A stretch of DNA of 64,000 nt, taken from the NCBI GenBank assembly GCA_902363575.1, contig CABJAJ010000001.1:434001-498000 (forward strand), read 5' to 3'. Below, piece after piece: positions 42,853 to 51,155 of the stretch. The position numbers and the translations under genes were made by a program. Under the pieces are notes generated by a model. It made no database searches. It saw only the letters and a list, made by a program, of their open reading frames with translations, and was not told the DNA's origin. Every line of letters begins with the position of its first letter. Position 1 is the stretch's first letter. Source of the DNA: Rikenellaceae bacterium (GTDB lineage: Bacteria > Bacteroidota > Bacteroidia > Bacteroidales > Rikenellaceae).

Positions 42853-43852
42853 CTGTACGGATCGATTCGTTTTCAAAGCCCGACTTTCCGGGCAGGATGT
42901 GCTCGAAAGCATCGCACAGGCAGCGGCTCTGCTGCTCGAAGTCGGAAATCCGCTCGCTGTCGTTCAGGCAGACCATGCGGTAACGCCGGTTGCGGATGTC
43001 GCTGCAGATCGTCGGCAGCGTGTCGTCGGCAATGGTCATCAGCCGGCAGTCGCCCATTGCCCGCGGAGCGAAATCGCCCCGCACGAGCATGTCGTAGCGA
43101 ATCAGCCAGTGCGAGACGTCGGCCAGATTGCGGGTGCGGTGGCGGGAGGTGGCGTCCAGAGCCCCTCCCCACCGCTCCCAGGCCTGTATGAACAGTTCGC
43201 GCCGATAGGGTTGGGGCATGTGCGTGTCCAGGATGCCGGGGAATGTGCTCCACGGAAGCAGCAATGTGGTTTTCAGCAGGTTGCCGATGCCATAACGCGG
43301 GGAGAACCACTTGCCGGGATGCCGGCGGATCGCCTCTTTCTTGACGTGTTCGCGGTTGATGAGCTCCAGGTCGTTATAGACGATGTGCGCGACCGACGAG
43401 GGCTGCACGATGCTCAGGCGGGCCATGTCACACGGCAGGCCGTTGCGGAAGAACTCCTCGGGCGCCGTCGGGCGGCAGAGGAACGTATCGTCGTTGAAAA
43501 GCACGAAATGCTCGGCCAGCCCTTCGATCCGGTGGATGTTGAGCTCGATTGCGTTGGAGTTGAACGTCGGCAGGTATTCCGAGGGGATGAAATCCGCATG
43601 GTTGACGATATGCAGTTTGGGGTGCAGCACCCGCAACCATGCGGGCAGGTGTCCCCAGGTGATGAAGTGGATTTTACGCACCCACGGGGCGAACCGTTCG
43701 ACGCCCCGGAACCAGTAATGCAGATTCCGCCAGTCGCGGTAGCGGATTTCGGAGGCGTCTTCGTTTTCCGTGCGCCGGGCCTGCCGGAAGTCGCGCTGCC
43801 AGTCGGGATCGTTTCCGTCCACCCAGAGTATCACAAAGTCGATCGTTGTCAT
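42815..43852 (-). CDS. Stealth family phosphotransferase
   Basis: A 345-residue protein of the Stealth family, which transfers sugar-1-phosphate units onto capsules or glycans. The CR1 region FVILWVDGNDPDW lies at the N terminus, and CR2 (RYRDWRNLHYWFRGVERFAPWVRKIHFITWGHLP) follows near residue 45; CR3 and CR4 are seen as IEGLAEHFVLFNDDTFLCRP and the TSRHRTRNLADVSHWLI segment. Members span bacteria and humans. It lies in a leftward operon with GT2 and the LuxE-like gene, so it probably helps build a phosphate-linked surface glycan. Confidence 0.86.
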   Translation of the reverse strand: MTTIDFVILWVDGNDPDWQRDFRQARRTENEDASEIRYRDWRNLHYWFRGVERFAPWVRKIHFITWGHLPAWLRVLHPKLHIVNHADFIPSEYLPTFNSNAIELNIHRIEGLAEHFVLFNDDTFLCRPTAPEEFFRNGLPCDMARLSIVQPSSVAHIVYNDLELINREHVKKEAIRRHPGKWFSPRYGIGNLLKTTLLLPWSTFPGILDTHMPQPYRRELFIQAWERWGGALDATSRHRTRNLADVSHWLIRYDMLVRGDFAPRAMGDCRLMTIADDTLPTICSDIRNRRYRMVCLNDSERISDFEQQSRCLCDAFEHILPGKSGFENESIRTDGTTHIGRHSAL

Positions 43853-43879
43853 GTCGTATGTCGGTGATGTTGCCGGCAG

Positions 43880-44845
43880 TTATTGTACCAGAAGGTTGCA
43901 GCCCCGGATGTCGCTGCGCTCGATGCGCCCCTCGATGGCGAAGCGTCCGTCGGCCAGACGTCGGCCCGTGTCCTGCGTCTGGATGAATGAACAGGAATAC
44001 CGGTTGGCGAGGTCGATGATGTTCACGCCGCCCCGCGTTTCGTCGGGAAGCTGTGCGAACGGGTCGTTCAAGTCCCGGATCACCACACGCATCCAGGGCG
44101 GCGCCTCGAAGATGCCTCCGCCGCAGGAGTAAGCCTGCGACAGCAGTTCGGCCATACCGTACTCCGAATGGATGGTTTCGACGCCGAAAGCGTCGCAAAG
44201 GAGGCGGTGGAACGTCTCCTTGGGCAGCTCTTCGCGCTGGCCTTTCATGCCGCCGGTCTCCATGACCACCGTGCGTTCGAGCCGGGGGGCATACCGCTCG
44301 GCCAAATCCCATAACGCATAGCTTACCCCGAGCAGGATTTTGGGTTTCGGGTCGGCGGCCATCGCTGCGAGCATCTCCTCCTGGTTGCGGAGGTAGAAGC
44401 CTCCGGAGCCGCATGCACGGATCAGGCGGTCGGTCATATAGACCAGCGACGACCCTTCGCGTTCGAGGTAGGAGGGCAGCAGTCCGTAGAGGCTCCAGCG
44501 AGCGGGATCGCCGTAGAAATGGCAGAATCCCGCAAAAAAAGCCTGTTCATAAAGCGCGAGCCGCCATACCGGATGGCGCGAAGCGCCCTGTCCGCCCGTG
44601 CTGCTGGAGGTGAAAACCTGCTCGGGGGCCCCTTCGCCGCAGTAAACGTCGCATGTTTTGAAACATTCGATCGGCAGGAAAGGGATGTGTTCCGTGCGGT
44701 CGATCTTCCCGGGATCCACCCCCAGCAGCGCGAGATAGTCGCGGTAGGGTGCGCAACGCTTCGCCTGGAAACGGAATGTTTCCAGCGCCGCCGCCTCGAA
44801 AGCCGCCCGGTCAGAGAGACCGAAGAGTTCGTTTTCCGGTAACAT
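43880..44845 (-). CDS. LuxE/PaaK-like acyl-activating protein
   Basis: A 321-residue protein resembling LuxE acyl-protein synthetase and PaaK-type adenylating enzymes: the core motif TSSSTGGQGASRHP (ATP/AMP loop) lies near residue 83, LVYMTDRLIRACGSGGFY and ETGGMKGQREELPKETF follow, and the AMP-binding region HSEYGMAELLSQAYS is typical. It probably activates an acid and transfers it to a glycan or carrier. It is the first gene of the Stealth/GT2 operon, 27 bases ahead of Stealth, and is led by the hairpin-repeat promoter array. Start at ATG 44843-44845. Confidence 0.8.
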   Translation of the reverse strand: MLPENELFGLSDRAAFEAAALETFRFQAKRCAPYRDYLALLGVDPGKIDRTEHIPFLPIECFKTCDVYCGEGAPEQVFTSSSTGGQGASRHPVWRLALYEQAFFAGFCHFYGDPARWSLYGLLPSYLEREGSSLVYMTDRLIRACGSGGFYLRNQEEMLAAMAADPKPKILLGVSYALWDLAERYAPRLERTVVMETGGMKGQREELPKETFHRLLCDAFGVETIHSEYGMAELLSQAYSCGGGIFEAPPWMRVVIRDLNDPFAQLPDETRGGVNIIDLANRYSCSFIQTQDTGRRLADGRFAIEGRIERSDIRGCNLLVQ

Positions 44846-44852
44846 GGTAAGA

Positions 44853-44883
44853 CAAAGATAGTACAAACCGAGCGCAAAAGCAA
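44853..44883 (-). promoter_or_regulatory. gene-proximal promoter of the LuxE/Stealth/GT2 operon
   Basis: Read leftward, TTG (44881-44883), a 20-base spacer and TATCTTTG (44853-44860) match the consensus. The leader is only about 5-8 bases to ATG 44845. The -33 box lies in the arm of the first repeat hairpin. Confidence 0.65.
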
Positions 44884-45215
44884 CCCGCTTGCGGGGTTGC
44901 TTTGCCGAGGTGCCGTCTGTCTTCTGAAAAGATAGTACAAACCGAGCGCAAAAGCAACCCGCTTGCAGGGTTGGTTTGCCGAGGTGCCGTCTGTCTTCTG
45001 TAAAGGTAGTACAAACCGAGCGCAAAAGCAACCCGCTTGCAGGGTTGGTTTGCCGAGGTGCCGTCTGTCTTCTGAAAAGTATAGTACAAACCGAGCGCAA
45101 AAGCAACCCGCTTGCGGGGTTGCTTTGCCGAGGTGCCGTCTGTTTTCTGCAAAGATCGAACAAACCGGGCGCTAAACAACCGCGTAAGCGCGGTTGTTTA
45201 GCTGAGGTGCTGTCA
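44857..45215. repeat. tandem array of about five 74-base promoter-hairpin units
   Basis: Unit starts are 44857, 44931, 45005, 45079 and 45154, so the period is 74, 74, 74 and 75. Each unit reads GATAGTACAAACCGAGCGC, a hairpin, then GCCGAGGTGCCGTCTGTCTT. In units 1-4 the arms are AAAGCAACCCGC and GCGGGGTTGCTTT (units 2 and 3 carry small changes); in unit 5 they are quite different (GCTAAACAACCGCG / CGCGGTTGTTTAGC) but still perfectly complementary. On the minus strand each unit has a TTG in the arm and a TAnnTTT-like box 19-20 bases on, so the array may be a stack of promoters. Unit 1 is the one next to the operon. Confidence 0.85.
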
Positions 45216-45368
45216 TGTCATGTTATCTGTCTGCATTAGTGACAGAGTTTTTCCGGCTCGCGCGATTTCGGTGGGAAATCGGCCGCATGATCCGACGCAT
45301 ATGCCGAGCCCAGCCGTGTGTGCCGATGGAGCGCTACCGCGTCCGGACGAGTTCGCCCTGTGAAGGCA

Positions 45369-45401
45369 TAAAAAATCTGGCTCCGCATTGCGGAGCCGGA
45401 T
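45369..45401 (-). terminator. intrinsic terminator of rplI
   Basis: Read leftward, ATCCGGCTCCGC, an AAT loop and GCGGAGCCAGAT (partial mismatch) then six T. It lies 18 bases after the rplI stop. Confidence 0.85.
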
Positions 45402-45419
45402 TGAAAAGTCGGATGCCGA

Positions 45420-45860
45420 CTATTCGGCTGCGTTCACGCTGAAACGGATCGTGGCCCGCACTTCGCGGTGAAGCTTGGCAACGGCTTCGTACTCGCCGAC
45501 GGTTTTGATCGGCTCCACGACGATCGCACGGCGGTCGATCTCGACCCCTTTGGCGGCGAGCGCCTCGGCGAGGTCGGCGGAAGTGACAGCACCGAAAATC
45601 TTGCCCTCCTCGGCTTTGGCCGTGATCGTGAGGGGAAGGTTGGCGATCTTCTCGGCCAGCGCCTGGGCATCGGCCAGGATCTTGGCGTCCTTGTGAGCAC
45701 GCTGCCGGAGGTTTTCGGCCAGCACCTTACGGGCGGCTGCCGTAGCGACCCGGGCGTAGCCCTGGGGGATCAGGTAGTTGTTCGCGTAACCGGGCTTTAC
45801 GTTCACGATATCGTTCGCGTAGCCCAGGTTCTCCATATCTTTGATCAGAATGACTTCCAT
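45420..45860 (-). CDS. rplI: 50S ribosomal protein L9
   Basis: A 146-residue ribosomal protein. The N-terminal domain begins MEVILIKDMENLGYANDIVNVKPGYANNYLIPQGYARVA, the linker helix follows, and the C-terminal domain is basic. Length is normal. It is the last gene of the rpsF-rpsR-rplI operon, 18 bases after rpsR, and carries the terminator. Confidence 0.97.
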   Translation of the reverse strand: MEVILIKDMENLGYANDIVNVKPGYANNYLIPQGYARVATAAARKVLAENLRQRAHKDAKILADAQALAEKIANLPLTITAKAEEGKIFGAVTSADLAEALAAKGVEIDRRAIVVEPIKTVGEYEAVAKLHREVRATIRFSVNAAE

Positions 45861-45878
45861 GTTCTCTCCTCCACTTTA

Positions 45879-46154
45879 TTATTTCATGCAATCGGTTACG
45901 AAGGGCAGGATGGCCAGATGGCGGGCACGCTTGACGGCCTGGGCCACCTTCTTCTGGAACTTCTGGGAGGTGCCTGTCAGACGGCGGGGCAGAATCTTGC
46001 CCTGCTCGTTGAGGAACTTCTTGAGGAACTCCCCGTCCTTGTAGTCCACGTATTTGATGCCGAGCTTCTTGAACCGGCAGTACTTCTTTTTCTTGACATC
46101 CACCGAAACGGGGTTCAGGTAACGGATTTCGGATTGTGCGTTGTTCTCTGCCAT
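45879..46154 (-). CDS. rpsR: 30S ribosomal protein S18
   Basis: A 91-residue S18. The conserved core [36 protein letters not shown] and RHLAILPF is complete. It lies between rpsF and rplI, as in most bacteria; S18 binds the S6 partner on the platform of the 30S subunit. Confidence 0.97.
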   Translation of the reverse strand: MAENNAQSEIRYLNPVSVDVKKKKYCRFKKLGIKYVDYKDGEFLKKFLNEQGKILPRRLTGTSQKFQKKVAQAVKRARHLAILPFVTDCMK

Positions 46155-46157
46155 GGT

Positions 46158-46502
46158 TTAGTCCTCCTGCTTGTTAGAAAGTTTTGCACGACGTTTCTGC
46201 GAGTATTCGACAGCGTACTTGTCCTGCTTGAAAGTTAAGAAACGGATCACCCGCTCGTCGCGGCGATACTGCGTTTCGAGCTTGCCCACGATGGGGCCTT
46301 CGCCCGTGAACTCTACCAGGAAGTAGAAACCGGTGGTCTTTTTCTGAATCGGGTATGCGAGCTTGCGAAGGCCCCACGACTCCCTGTTCACAATCTGACC
46401 GCCGTTTTCGGTGATGACACCCTGGAATTTGTCTGCCACCTCCTGCACCTGGGCTTCGGAGAGAACCGGCGTGACAATGAAAACGGTTTCGTAATTGTTC
46501 AT
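46158..46502 (-). CDS. rpsF: 30S ribosomal protein S6
   Basis: A 114-residue S6. [26 protein letters not shown] opens the ferredoxin-like fold and [32 protein letters not shown] is the S18-binding part. It is first in the operon, three bases ahead of rpsR, and its leader has a small hairpin after a good promoter. Confidence 0.97.
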   Translation of the reverse strand: MNNYETVFIVTPVLSEAQVQEVADKFQGVITENGGQIVNRESWGLRKLAYPIQKKTTGFYFLVEFTGEGPIVGKLETQYRRDERVIRFLTFKQDKYAVEYSQKRRAKLSNKQED

Positions 46503-46526
46503 GATGGTTTATACATTAAGTTTAAT

Positions 46527-46573
46527 CCCGTCGAAACGGGTTGCAAATATACGAATAAAATCTGAACAAACAA
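46527..46573 (-). promoter_or_regulatory. rpsF promoter and leader hairpin
   Basis: Read leftward, TTG (46571-46573), a 19-base spacer and TATATTTG (46544-46551). Near the 5' end of the transcript is the hairpin CCCGTTTCGACGGG (46527-46540, 5-base stem, TTCG loop). S6-S18 leaders that bind the protein pair are known in other bacteria; here this is only a possibility. Confidence 0.62.
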
Positions 46574-46894
46574 TCTTGAGAGCAGCTTTTTGCGCTTTTA
46601 CAGTCCGGTGCGCCATGCGGGATTTTGGACGGGCGGCTTTTTTTACTATCTTTATATTCCTGTTTCGATGAAACGGAAAAGCGTAATTCATTTCCGGATC
46701 GCATGTCGCGGGGAGGGATGTTGGATGGTATGGGCTCAGGCTCCGCTGTCACCTCGCTCCCGGATGCTGTGGAACGACGCCCTTTATGGGCCGTAAGTTC
46801 CCGTGATCGGCGGTTCGAGACGGAATTTTCGGCACCACGCTTTTTTTAATTGAACCGCCGGGGTGCGGGCGGTGTAACCCAAATATATCTCTGT

Positions 46895-47680
46895 ATGGAA
46901 CAAAGTTTCCCTTTGTCCGGCCCGACTGCTCCGCTGAAAGGGGTGCGGATCAGACAGAACCTCGCGGCGCTTCTATTCGTCCTGTCTTTGCTGTTGAACC
47001 TTATCCGGGCGTTTGCACCCTATGCATTGGATCTGCAGTGGGGCGGGCCGCTGTTATCGGGACTGGGCGTTTTGCTGCTCCTGCCGCTTGCGGCTAACGA
47101 TGCCACGCGACGGGCAGTGACGGTTGCGGGTGCGTGGTGTGCGTTGTCCGTACTGTTTTATGCAATTCTCCCCGGGCTCTTTTCCAGTGCTTCCGATTTG
47201 GAATCTTTCGGTCGCTACCATACAGCGTTGAGCCTGTTCGGGTCGATCGGCCCGCTCGTGTGGATTTGGAGCCTGGCGACGATCCTGCGCGCCAACCTGC
47301 TGGAAACCTCTCAGCGAAGCTGGATCGGGGTGCTGATCGTCACGCTGGCCGGTGGGTGGATTCATGCAGCCACATTTATTTATGTCAATGCCTTTGACGT
47401 CGGTGTCCTATGGAATGCAAACTGGATCAGCATTTTGACCGGGGCGATCAATCAGATTCTCGCGATGATTGCATGGGTCGTATTGGCCCGTTGCGCCGCA
47501 TTCTCGGGCGGGCGCGTGGCCGGTCGCGTTCAGCGGGGTGCCTGCAATCCGCTGAACCGTTATGTGGTCGGCGCGTTGGTCGCGGCGCTCGTGACGACGT
47601 TGGCCCTGTGGGCCTATTATCGTTATGCGGTTCCCGAACTGCGGGAACTGCTCGACTGGAAATTCATGCGACTGCTTTGA
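46895..47680 (+). CDS. integral membrane protein of unknown function
   Basis: A 261-residue protein with about seven hydrophobic helices and short loops (for example LLFVLSLLLNLIRAFAPYAL and LLSGLGVLLLLPLAAN). No transporter or enzyme motif is seen. Starting at ATG 46895 leaves a short cytoplasmic N terminus; a TTG start 15 codons earlier is less likely. The next gene, also a membrane protein, follows after 33 bases, so the two probably act together. Confidence 0.75.
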   Translation: MEQSFPLSGPTAPLKGVRIRQNLAALLFVLSLLLNLIRAFAPYALDLQWGGPLLSGLGVLLLLPLAANDATRRAVTVAGAWCALSVLFYAILPGLFSSASDLESFGRYHTALSLFGSIGPLVWIWSLATILRANLLETSQRSWIGVLIVTLAGGWIHAATFIYVNAFDVGVLWNANWISILTGAINQILAMIAWVVLARCAAFSGGRVAGRVQRGACNPLNRYVVGALVAALVTTLALWAYYRYAVPELRELLDWKFMRLL

Positions 47681-47713
47681 TGGGTTTGCGATAACGATTA
47701 AAGATTCGGAAAA

Positions 47714-48286
47714 ATGAAAAATGGATTAATATGGTTTTGGAACCTCGACAGACGGATTTGGGGCGACAAATTGGAAACGAACCGTTATTTTGCGACGCTT
47801 TCCGTTCTCTGCGCGGCGTTGGCAGGGGCGTGTGCAGGCGGCGGTCAGGTGTTGAGCGCCTGGTTCCGGTGGGACCTGGCGGTCAGCAATGTGGCTGTGA
47901 TCGGTCTGTCGATTTTTATCTGGGGCCTGAATGTGGCCGAGTCGATCATCGCATCGAAAGGCTTTGCGATCCCCGTGTGGCGTTCTCTTCTGCTGCTCGT
48001 GACGCTGCTTGCTGCGACGGCGATCGGTTATGCGGGCGCAGTGGTGGTGCTGTTTCTTATTCTTATCGTGCTTGTGTTGTTCGTGGTGGCCGGGGGTATC
48101 GGCGCAATGGGAGGTGCGGCGAGCGGCAGCAGCAGTTCGTCCGACGATGAACAGGAGGAGTACATTCACAACGAATACGGCGGAAAGGTGACCTTGAAAG
48201 AGGGATTCGGTGGTAAAATGCACGGTTCCGACGGACGCACCTACGAACGTACGGGAGGGGGATATGTACGCGAAAGCGACGATTGA
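47714..48286 (+). CDS. small integral membrane protein with charged C-terminal tail
   Basis: A 190-residue protein with four predicted membrane helices (about residues 24-125) and a hydrophilic tail (about 130-190) rich in Ser, Asp and Glu, including SGSSSSSDDEQEE and then YGGKVTLKEGFGGKMHGSDGRTYERTGGG. The Gly-rich tail may be a binding or regulatory part. It is the second gene of a pair of membrane proteins and ends at a two-way terminator shared with adk. Confidence 0.72.
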   Translation: MKNGLIWFWNLDRRIWGDKLETNRYFATLSVLCAALAGACAGGGQVLSAWFRWDLAVSNVAVIGLSIFIWGLNVAESIIASKGFAIPVWRSLLLLVTLLAATAIGYAGAVVVLFLILIVLVLFVVAGGIGAMGGAASGSSSSSDDEQEEYIHNEYGGKVTLKEGFGGKMHGSDGRTYERTGGGYVRESDD

Positions 48287-48320
48287 GTCCGGCTGCTCCG
48301 GGTTCCTTTAGCCGATAATG

Positions 48321-48350
48321 AACGGCCCGGAATTGTTGTTCCGGGCCGTT
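48321..48350. terminator. two-way terminator between the membrane-protein gene and adk
   Basis: AACGGCCCGGAA, a TTGTTG loop and TTCCGGGCCGTT form an inverted repeat with T-rich tails, partial on the right. It can serve both convergent genes. Confidence 0.75.
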
Positions 48351-48370
48351 TCGTTCCGAATAGGAGCCGA

Positions 48371-48946
48371 TTATTTCAATCCGTCGATCACCGTCGAGAT
48401 GCGTTCCATCACCTCGTCCATCGTGCCTACGCCATTGACGGCGGCGTACTTGCCCTGTGCTGCATAGTGGTCGGCCACGACAGCGGTTTGGCGGCGGTAG
48501 GTTTCGATGCGGTCGCGGATCACCTCCTCCGAGGCGTCGTCGGCCCGGCCGGAGTCCCTGCCCCGCAGCAGAATGCGCTCGACGAGCGTCTCTTCGGGCA
48601 CGTCCATGTAGATCATCCGATCTACCGCCAGACCGTGACCGGCGAGGATTTTGTCGAACGCCTCGGCCTGAGCCTGGGTGCGGGGAAACCCGTCGAAGAT
48701 ATTGCCGCACCCCTCGCGGTGGCTCTCCATGTAGTCGGCGATGATCCCCACGACGAGTTCGTCGGGTGCGAGCTGTCCCGTTTTGATGTAATGTTCCATG
48801 CTGCGACCCATCTCGGTGCCCCGGGCGATCTCGTTGCGGATGACCTCGCCGGTTGAGATGTGGTTGAGCCGGTATTTCTCTTTCAGGCGTTGTGCCTGCG
48901 TCCCCTTGCCGCATCCGGGGGCGCCGAACAATACGATATTGAGCAT
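48371..48946 (-). CDS. adk: adenylate kinase
   Basis: A 191-residue short-type adenylate kinase (ATP + AMP to 2 ADP). Walker A GAPGCGKGTQ is at residues 8-17, the AMP-binding loop has HISTGEVIRNEI, FDGFPRTQAQAEAF carries the Arg, and the ATP-lid RGRDSGRADDASEEVI lacks the zinc finger, as in Gram-negative forms. The gene is divergent from thiL. The ATG at 48944-48946 gives the standard N terminus MLNIVLFG. Confidence 0.97.
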   Translation of the reverse strand: MLNIVLFGAPGCGKGTQAQRLKEKYRLNHISTGEVIRNEIARGTEMGRSMEHYIKTGQLAPDELVVGIIADYMESHREGCGNIFDGFPRTQAQAEAFDKILAGHGLAVDRMIYMDVPEETLVERILLRGRDSGRADDASEEVIRDRIETYRRQTAVVADHYAAQGKYAAVNGVGTMDEVMERISTVIDGLK

Positions 48947-48968
48947 AGCAGGTTATTTGATTGTAATA

Positions 48969-48976
48969 CAAAATTA
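48969..48976 (-). promoter_or_regulatory. TAnnTTTG box of adk
   Basis: Read leftward, TAATTTTG; the -33 box is not clear. It lies about 22 bases ahead of the adk ATG. Confidence 0.5.
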
Positions 48977-48983
48977 CATTTAA

Positions 48984-49016
48984 TTTTGAATAAAAGGGAG
49001 GGAATCCCTACTTTTG
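48984..49016 (+). promoter_or_regulatory. promoter of thiL
   Basis: TTTTG (48984-48988), a 20-base spacer and TACTTTTG (49009-49016) are an almost perfect consensus. Transcription would start near 49023, only a few bases before ATG 49031. Confidence 0.75.
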
Positions 49017-49030
49017 TGCAAATTGATCGC

Positions 49031-50077
49031 ATGAATATGACGGAAAAAAAACATACGCCGCTCGCCTCGCTGGGGCAGTTCGGCCTGATCGATCGCCTTG
49101 TCGGGAACTTCGCCCCGCAGAACGCCTCCACCCTCACGGGTGCCGGCGACGATGCGGCCGTCGTGATGCCGCCCGACGGCGAAGCCGTGCTCTGCACGAC
49201 GGATCTGCTGCTGGAGGGGGTGGATTTCGATCTGACCTACTTCCCGCTGAAACATCTGGGTTACAAGGCCGTGACTGTCGGAGTGAGCGACGTGCTGGCG
49301 ATGAACGCTCGTCCGCGTCAGTTTATGCTCTCGCTGGGGGTTTCGTCGAAATTCTCGGTCGAGGCGCTCGAGGCGCTTTACGAAGGGGTTGCCTTCGCCT
49401 GCCGGGAACTGGAGGTCGATCTGGTCGGGGGCGACACGCGGGCTTCCGTCACGGGGCTCGTGCTCGGAACGACGGCCATCGGCTATGCGCCCCGCGAAAA
49501 GGTGGTGCGGCGCGGCGGCGCACAGCTCAACGACCTCGTCTGCATCACGGGCAACCTGGGGGCGGCTTATATGGGCATGCGCCTGCTCGAGCGTGAGAAG
49601 CGCGTGCTGGAAGGGGTGGAGGATCCCCGGCCGCAGTTCGAGGGGTACGAATACCTGCTCGAAAAATACCTCAGACCGCGTGCGCGGCTCGACATCGTGG
49701 AGGCGCTTGCCGAAGAGGGGATTGTGCCGACGGCGATGATCGACCTCTCGGACGGGCTGGCCAGCGACGCATTGCAGCTCTGCAAATCCTCCGGCTGCGG
49801 GGTCCGCATCTACCTCGACCGCATCCCCATTGCACGGCAGACCAGCACGTTGGCCGAGGAGCTCCATATCGATCCCGTCGTGGCGGCGCTCAACGGCGGC
49901 GAGGATCACGAGCTGCTTTTCACCGTGCCGCTCTCCCGGCAGGAGCAGGTGATGCGCATGGGGGGCATCGACGTAATCGGCCACGTGACGGCCGAGACGA
50001 CCGGCGCTTTCCTGGTCACCCCCGACGGCAGTGAAATCCGGCTGAAAGCACAGGGATTCGTCGGTCAGACGGAATAA
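49031..50077 (+). CDS. thiL: thiamine-monophosphate kinase
   Basis: A 348-residue ThiL that phosphorylates thiamine phosphate to thiamine diphosphate. The family pattern is present: FGLIDRLV near the start, GAGDDAAVV (Mg-ATP site), TTDLLLEGVDFDL, GVSDVLAMNARPRQF, VGGDTRAS and the C-terminal NGGEDHELLFTV. Length is typical. Transcription would begin very close to the ATG, so the leader is short; MNMTEKK at 49031 or MTEKK at 49037 are both possible. Confidence 0.95.
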   Translation: MNMTEKKHTPLASLGQFGLIDRLVGNFAPQNASTLTGAGDDAAVVMPPDGEAVLCTTDLLLEGVDFDLTYFPLKHLGYKAVTVGVSDVLAMNARPRQFMLSLGVSSKFSVEALEALYEGVAFACRELEVDLVGGDTRASVTGLVLGTTAIGYAPREKVVRRGGAQLNDLVCITGNLGAAYMGMRLLEREKRVLEGVEDPRPQFEGYEYLLEKYLRPRARLDIVEALAEEGIVPTAMIDLSDGLASDALQLCKSSGCGVRIYLDRIPIARQTSTLAEELHIDPVVAALNGGEDHELLFTVPLSRQEQVMRMGGIDVIGHVTAETTGAFLVTPDGSEIRLKAQGFVGQTE

Positions 50078-50225
50078 GCGGCACCCGGAAGGAAGAGAGC
50101 GGTTTGCGAGCCGCTCCTGCTGTGTCCGAGTTCATGCCATCCTTTTTGTAAAGGGCTATCTGTAGAGGATTACCTGCCAAATGCTGTCCGGAAAAGTCGA
50201 AGCTTGGCTGGGGACGGAGAAGATG

Positions 50226-50253
50226 AAAAAGAGGACGCGTCGGCGTCCTCTTT
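50226..50253 (-). terminator. terminator of the small membrane-protein gene
   Basis: Read leftward, AAAGAGGACGC, a CGAC loop and GCGTCCTCTTT then TTCATC. It lies 21 bases after the stop of the gene at 50275. Confidence 0.78.
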
Positions 50254-50274
50254 GTTACTGCGCGAAGCCGCTTA

Positions 50275-50691
50275 TCAGGCTGCTTGCGGGGTTTCTTTTC
50301 TGTTGAGCATCACATTGACGAAGAGCAGAATGGTCAGCAGGGCGATGAGCCACAGTCCCCAACCCCAGGCCAGATGGCGCAGGTCGAGCAGGGTGACGAC
50401 CATGAAGAACGTCTGCACTGAGCTGCCGATCAGGCGGATCAGCCCCTTGGTCTTTTCGTTCGTCTTGTCGAATACGACCGGGACGGCGAGCAGGATGAAG
50501 AGCGCGCTGACGATGATATTGACCCACATGTAGAATCCCACCAGACTGCTGGTTCCGAAACTCAGGATGCCGTACATGCTCAGGCCGAATCCGCGTGGGC
50601 CGCTCAGGATGGGCGCGGTGCAGAGCAGGAGCAGGAGGATCGCGCCGGCATAATAGGTTTGAAGCGATTTTTTTGCCAGAAATTCATTCAT
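50275..50691 (-). CDS. small membrane protein
   Basis: A 138-residue protein starting MNEFLAKKSLQ with four hydrophobic helices (about residues 14-33, 42-67, 82-102 and 107-126). The short loops and the polar start suggest a four-helix inner-membrane protein. The frame is open a little upstream, but ATG 50689-50691 is the first ATG that clears the N terminus. No family was recognised. Confidence 0.7.
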   Translation of the reverse strand: MNEFLAKKSLQTYYAGAILLLLLCTAPILSGPRGFGLSMYGILSFGTSSLVGFYMWVNIIVSALFILLAVPVVFDKTNEKTKGLIRLIGSSVQTFFMVVTLLDLRHLAWGWGLWLIALLTILLFVNVMLNRKETPQAA

Positions 50692-51108
50692 ACTGTGTTG
50701 GTTTAGGAGTTGGTTTCGTGTCAAAAGTCTGTCCGCGCAAGACTACGGGGAGCGGGTTTTACCCACAGAAACAAATATAGGAAAATATTTCGATAAAACC
50801 CAATCTTTTGTCGGACAGAACCAATTGTTTGCGTCGCGCTCGCATGAGCGGCCGCGGAGAAGTGCGGTGCGACGGCTTCGGATACGCTTCCGGATCGGGG
50901 TTGGAGCGAGTATGGTGATGCTGACCTGCTCGGATCGTTGTGCGGCTGTTGAAACGGCCCGTTCCTGCTCAGATCGATCGACAATCGTTGCAAACCCCTC
51001 GGCACGGATTGGCCTTCTGTGCAGGCGAAATCTGCATGGGTAGGAGGGGGCATGGAGTGTGGTTTCTGCCCGGCGGACAGGACGGAGGGTTGCCCTGTGA
51101 GGTACACA
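50692..51108. other. gap between the small membrane gene and rpsT with no gene
   Basis: Several frames are open but none has protein-like composition or a start with support. I see no RNA gene or clear promoter; the last bases belong to the rpsT terminator. Confidence 0.4.
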
Positions 51109-51135
51109 ACAAAAAACCCGCCTTTTGGCGGGTTT
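51109..51135 (-). terminator. intrinsic terminator of rpsT
   Basis: Read leftward, AAACCCGCC, an AAAA loop and GGCGGGTTT, followed by TTTG. It lies 20 bases after the rpsT stop. Confidence 0.85.
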
Positions 51136-51155
51136 GAGTTATTGCGAAACGGGAT

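Noticed and set aside
44857..45215. Tandem repeats as a CRISPR array
   Set aside because: Units run head to tail with no unique spacers, and the repeat is 74 bases with an internal hairpin; no cas genes are in the window.
46590..46849. Short rightward frames ahead of the membrane-protein gene
   Set aside because: Composition is not protein-like and no start site is supported.
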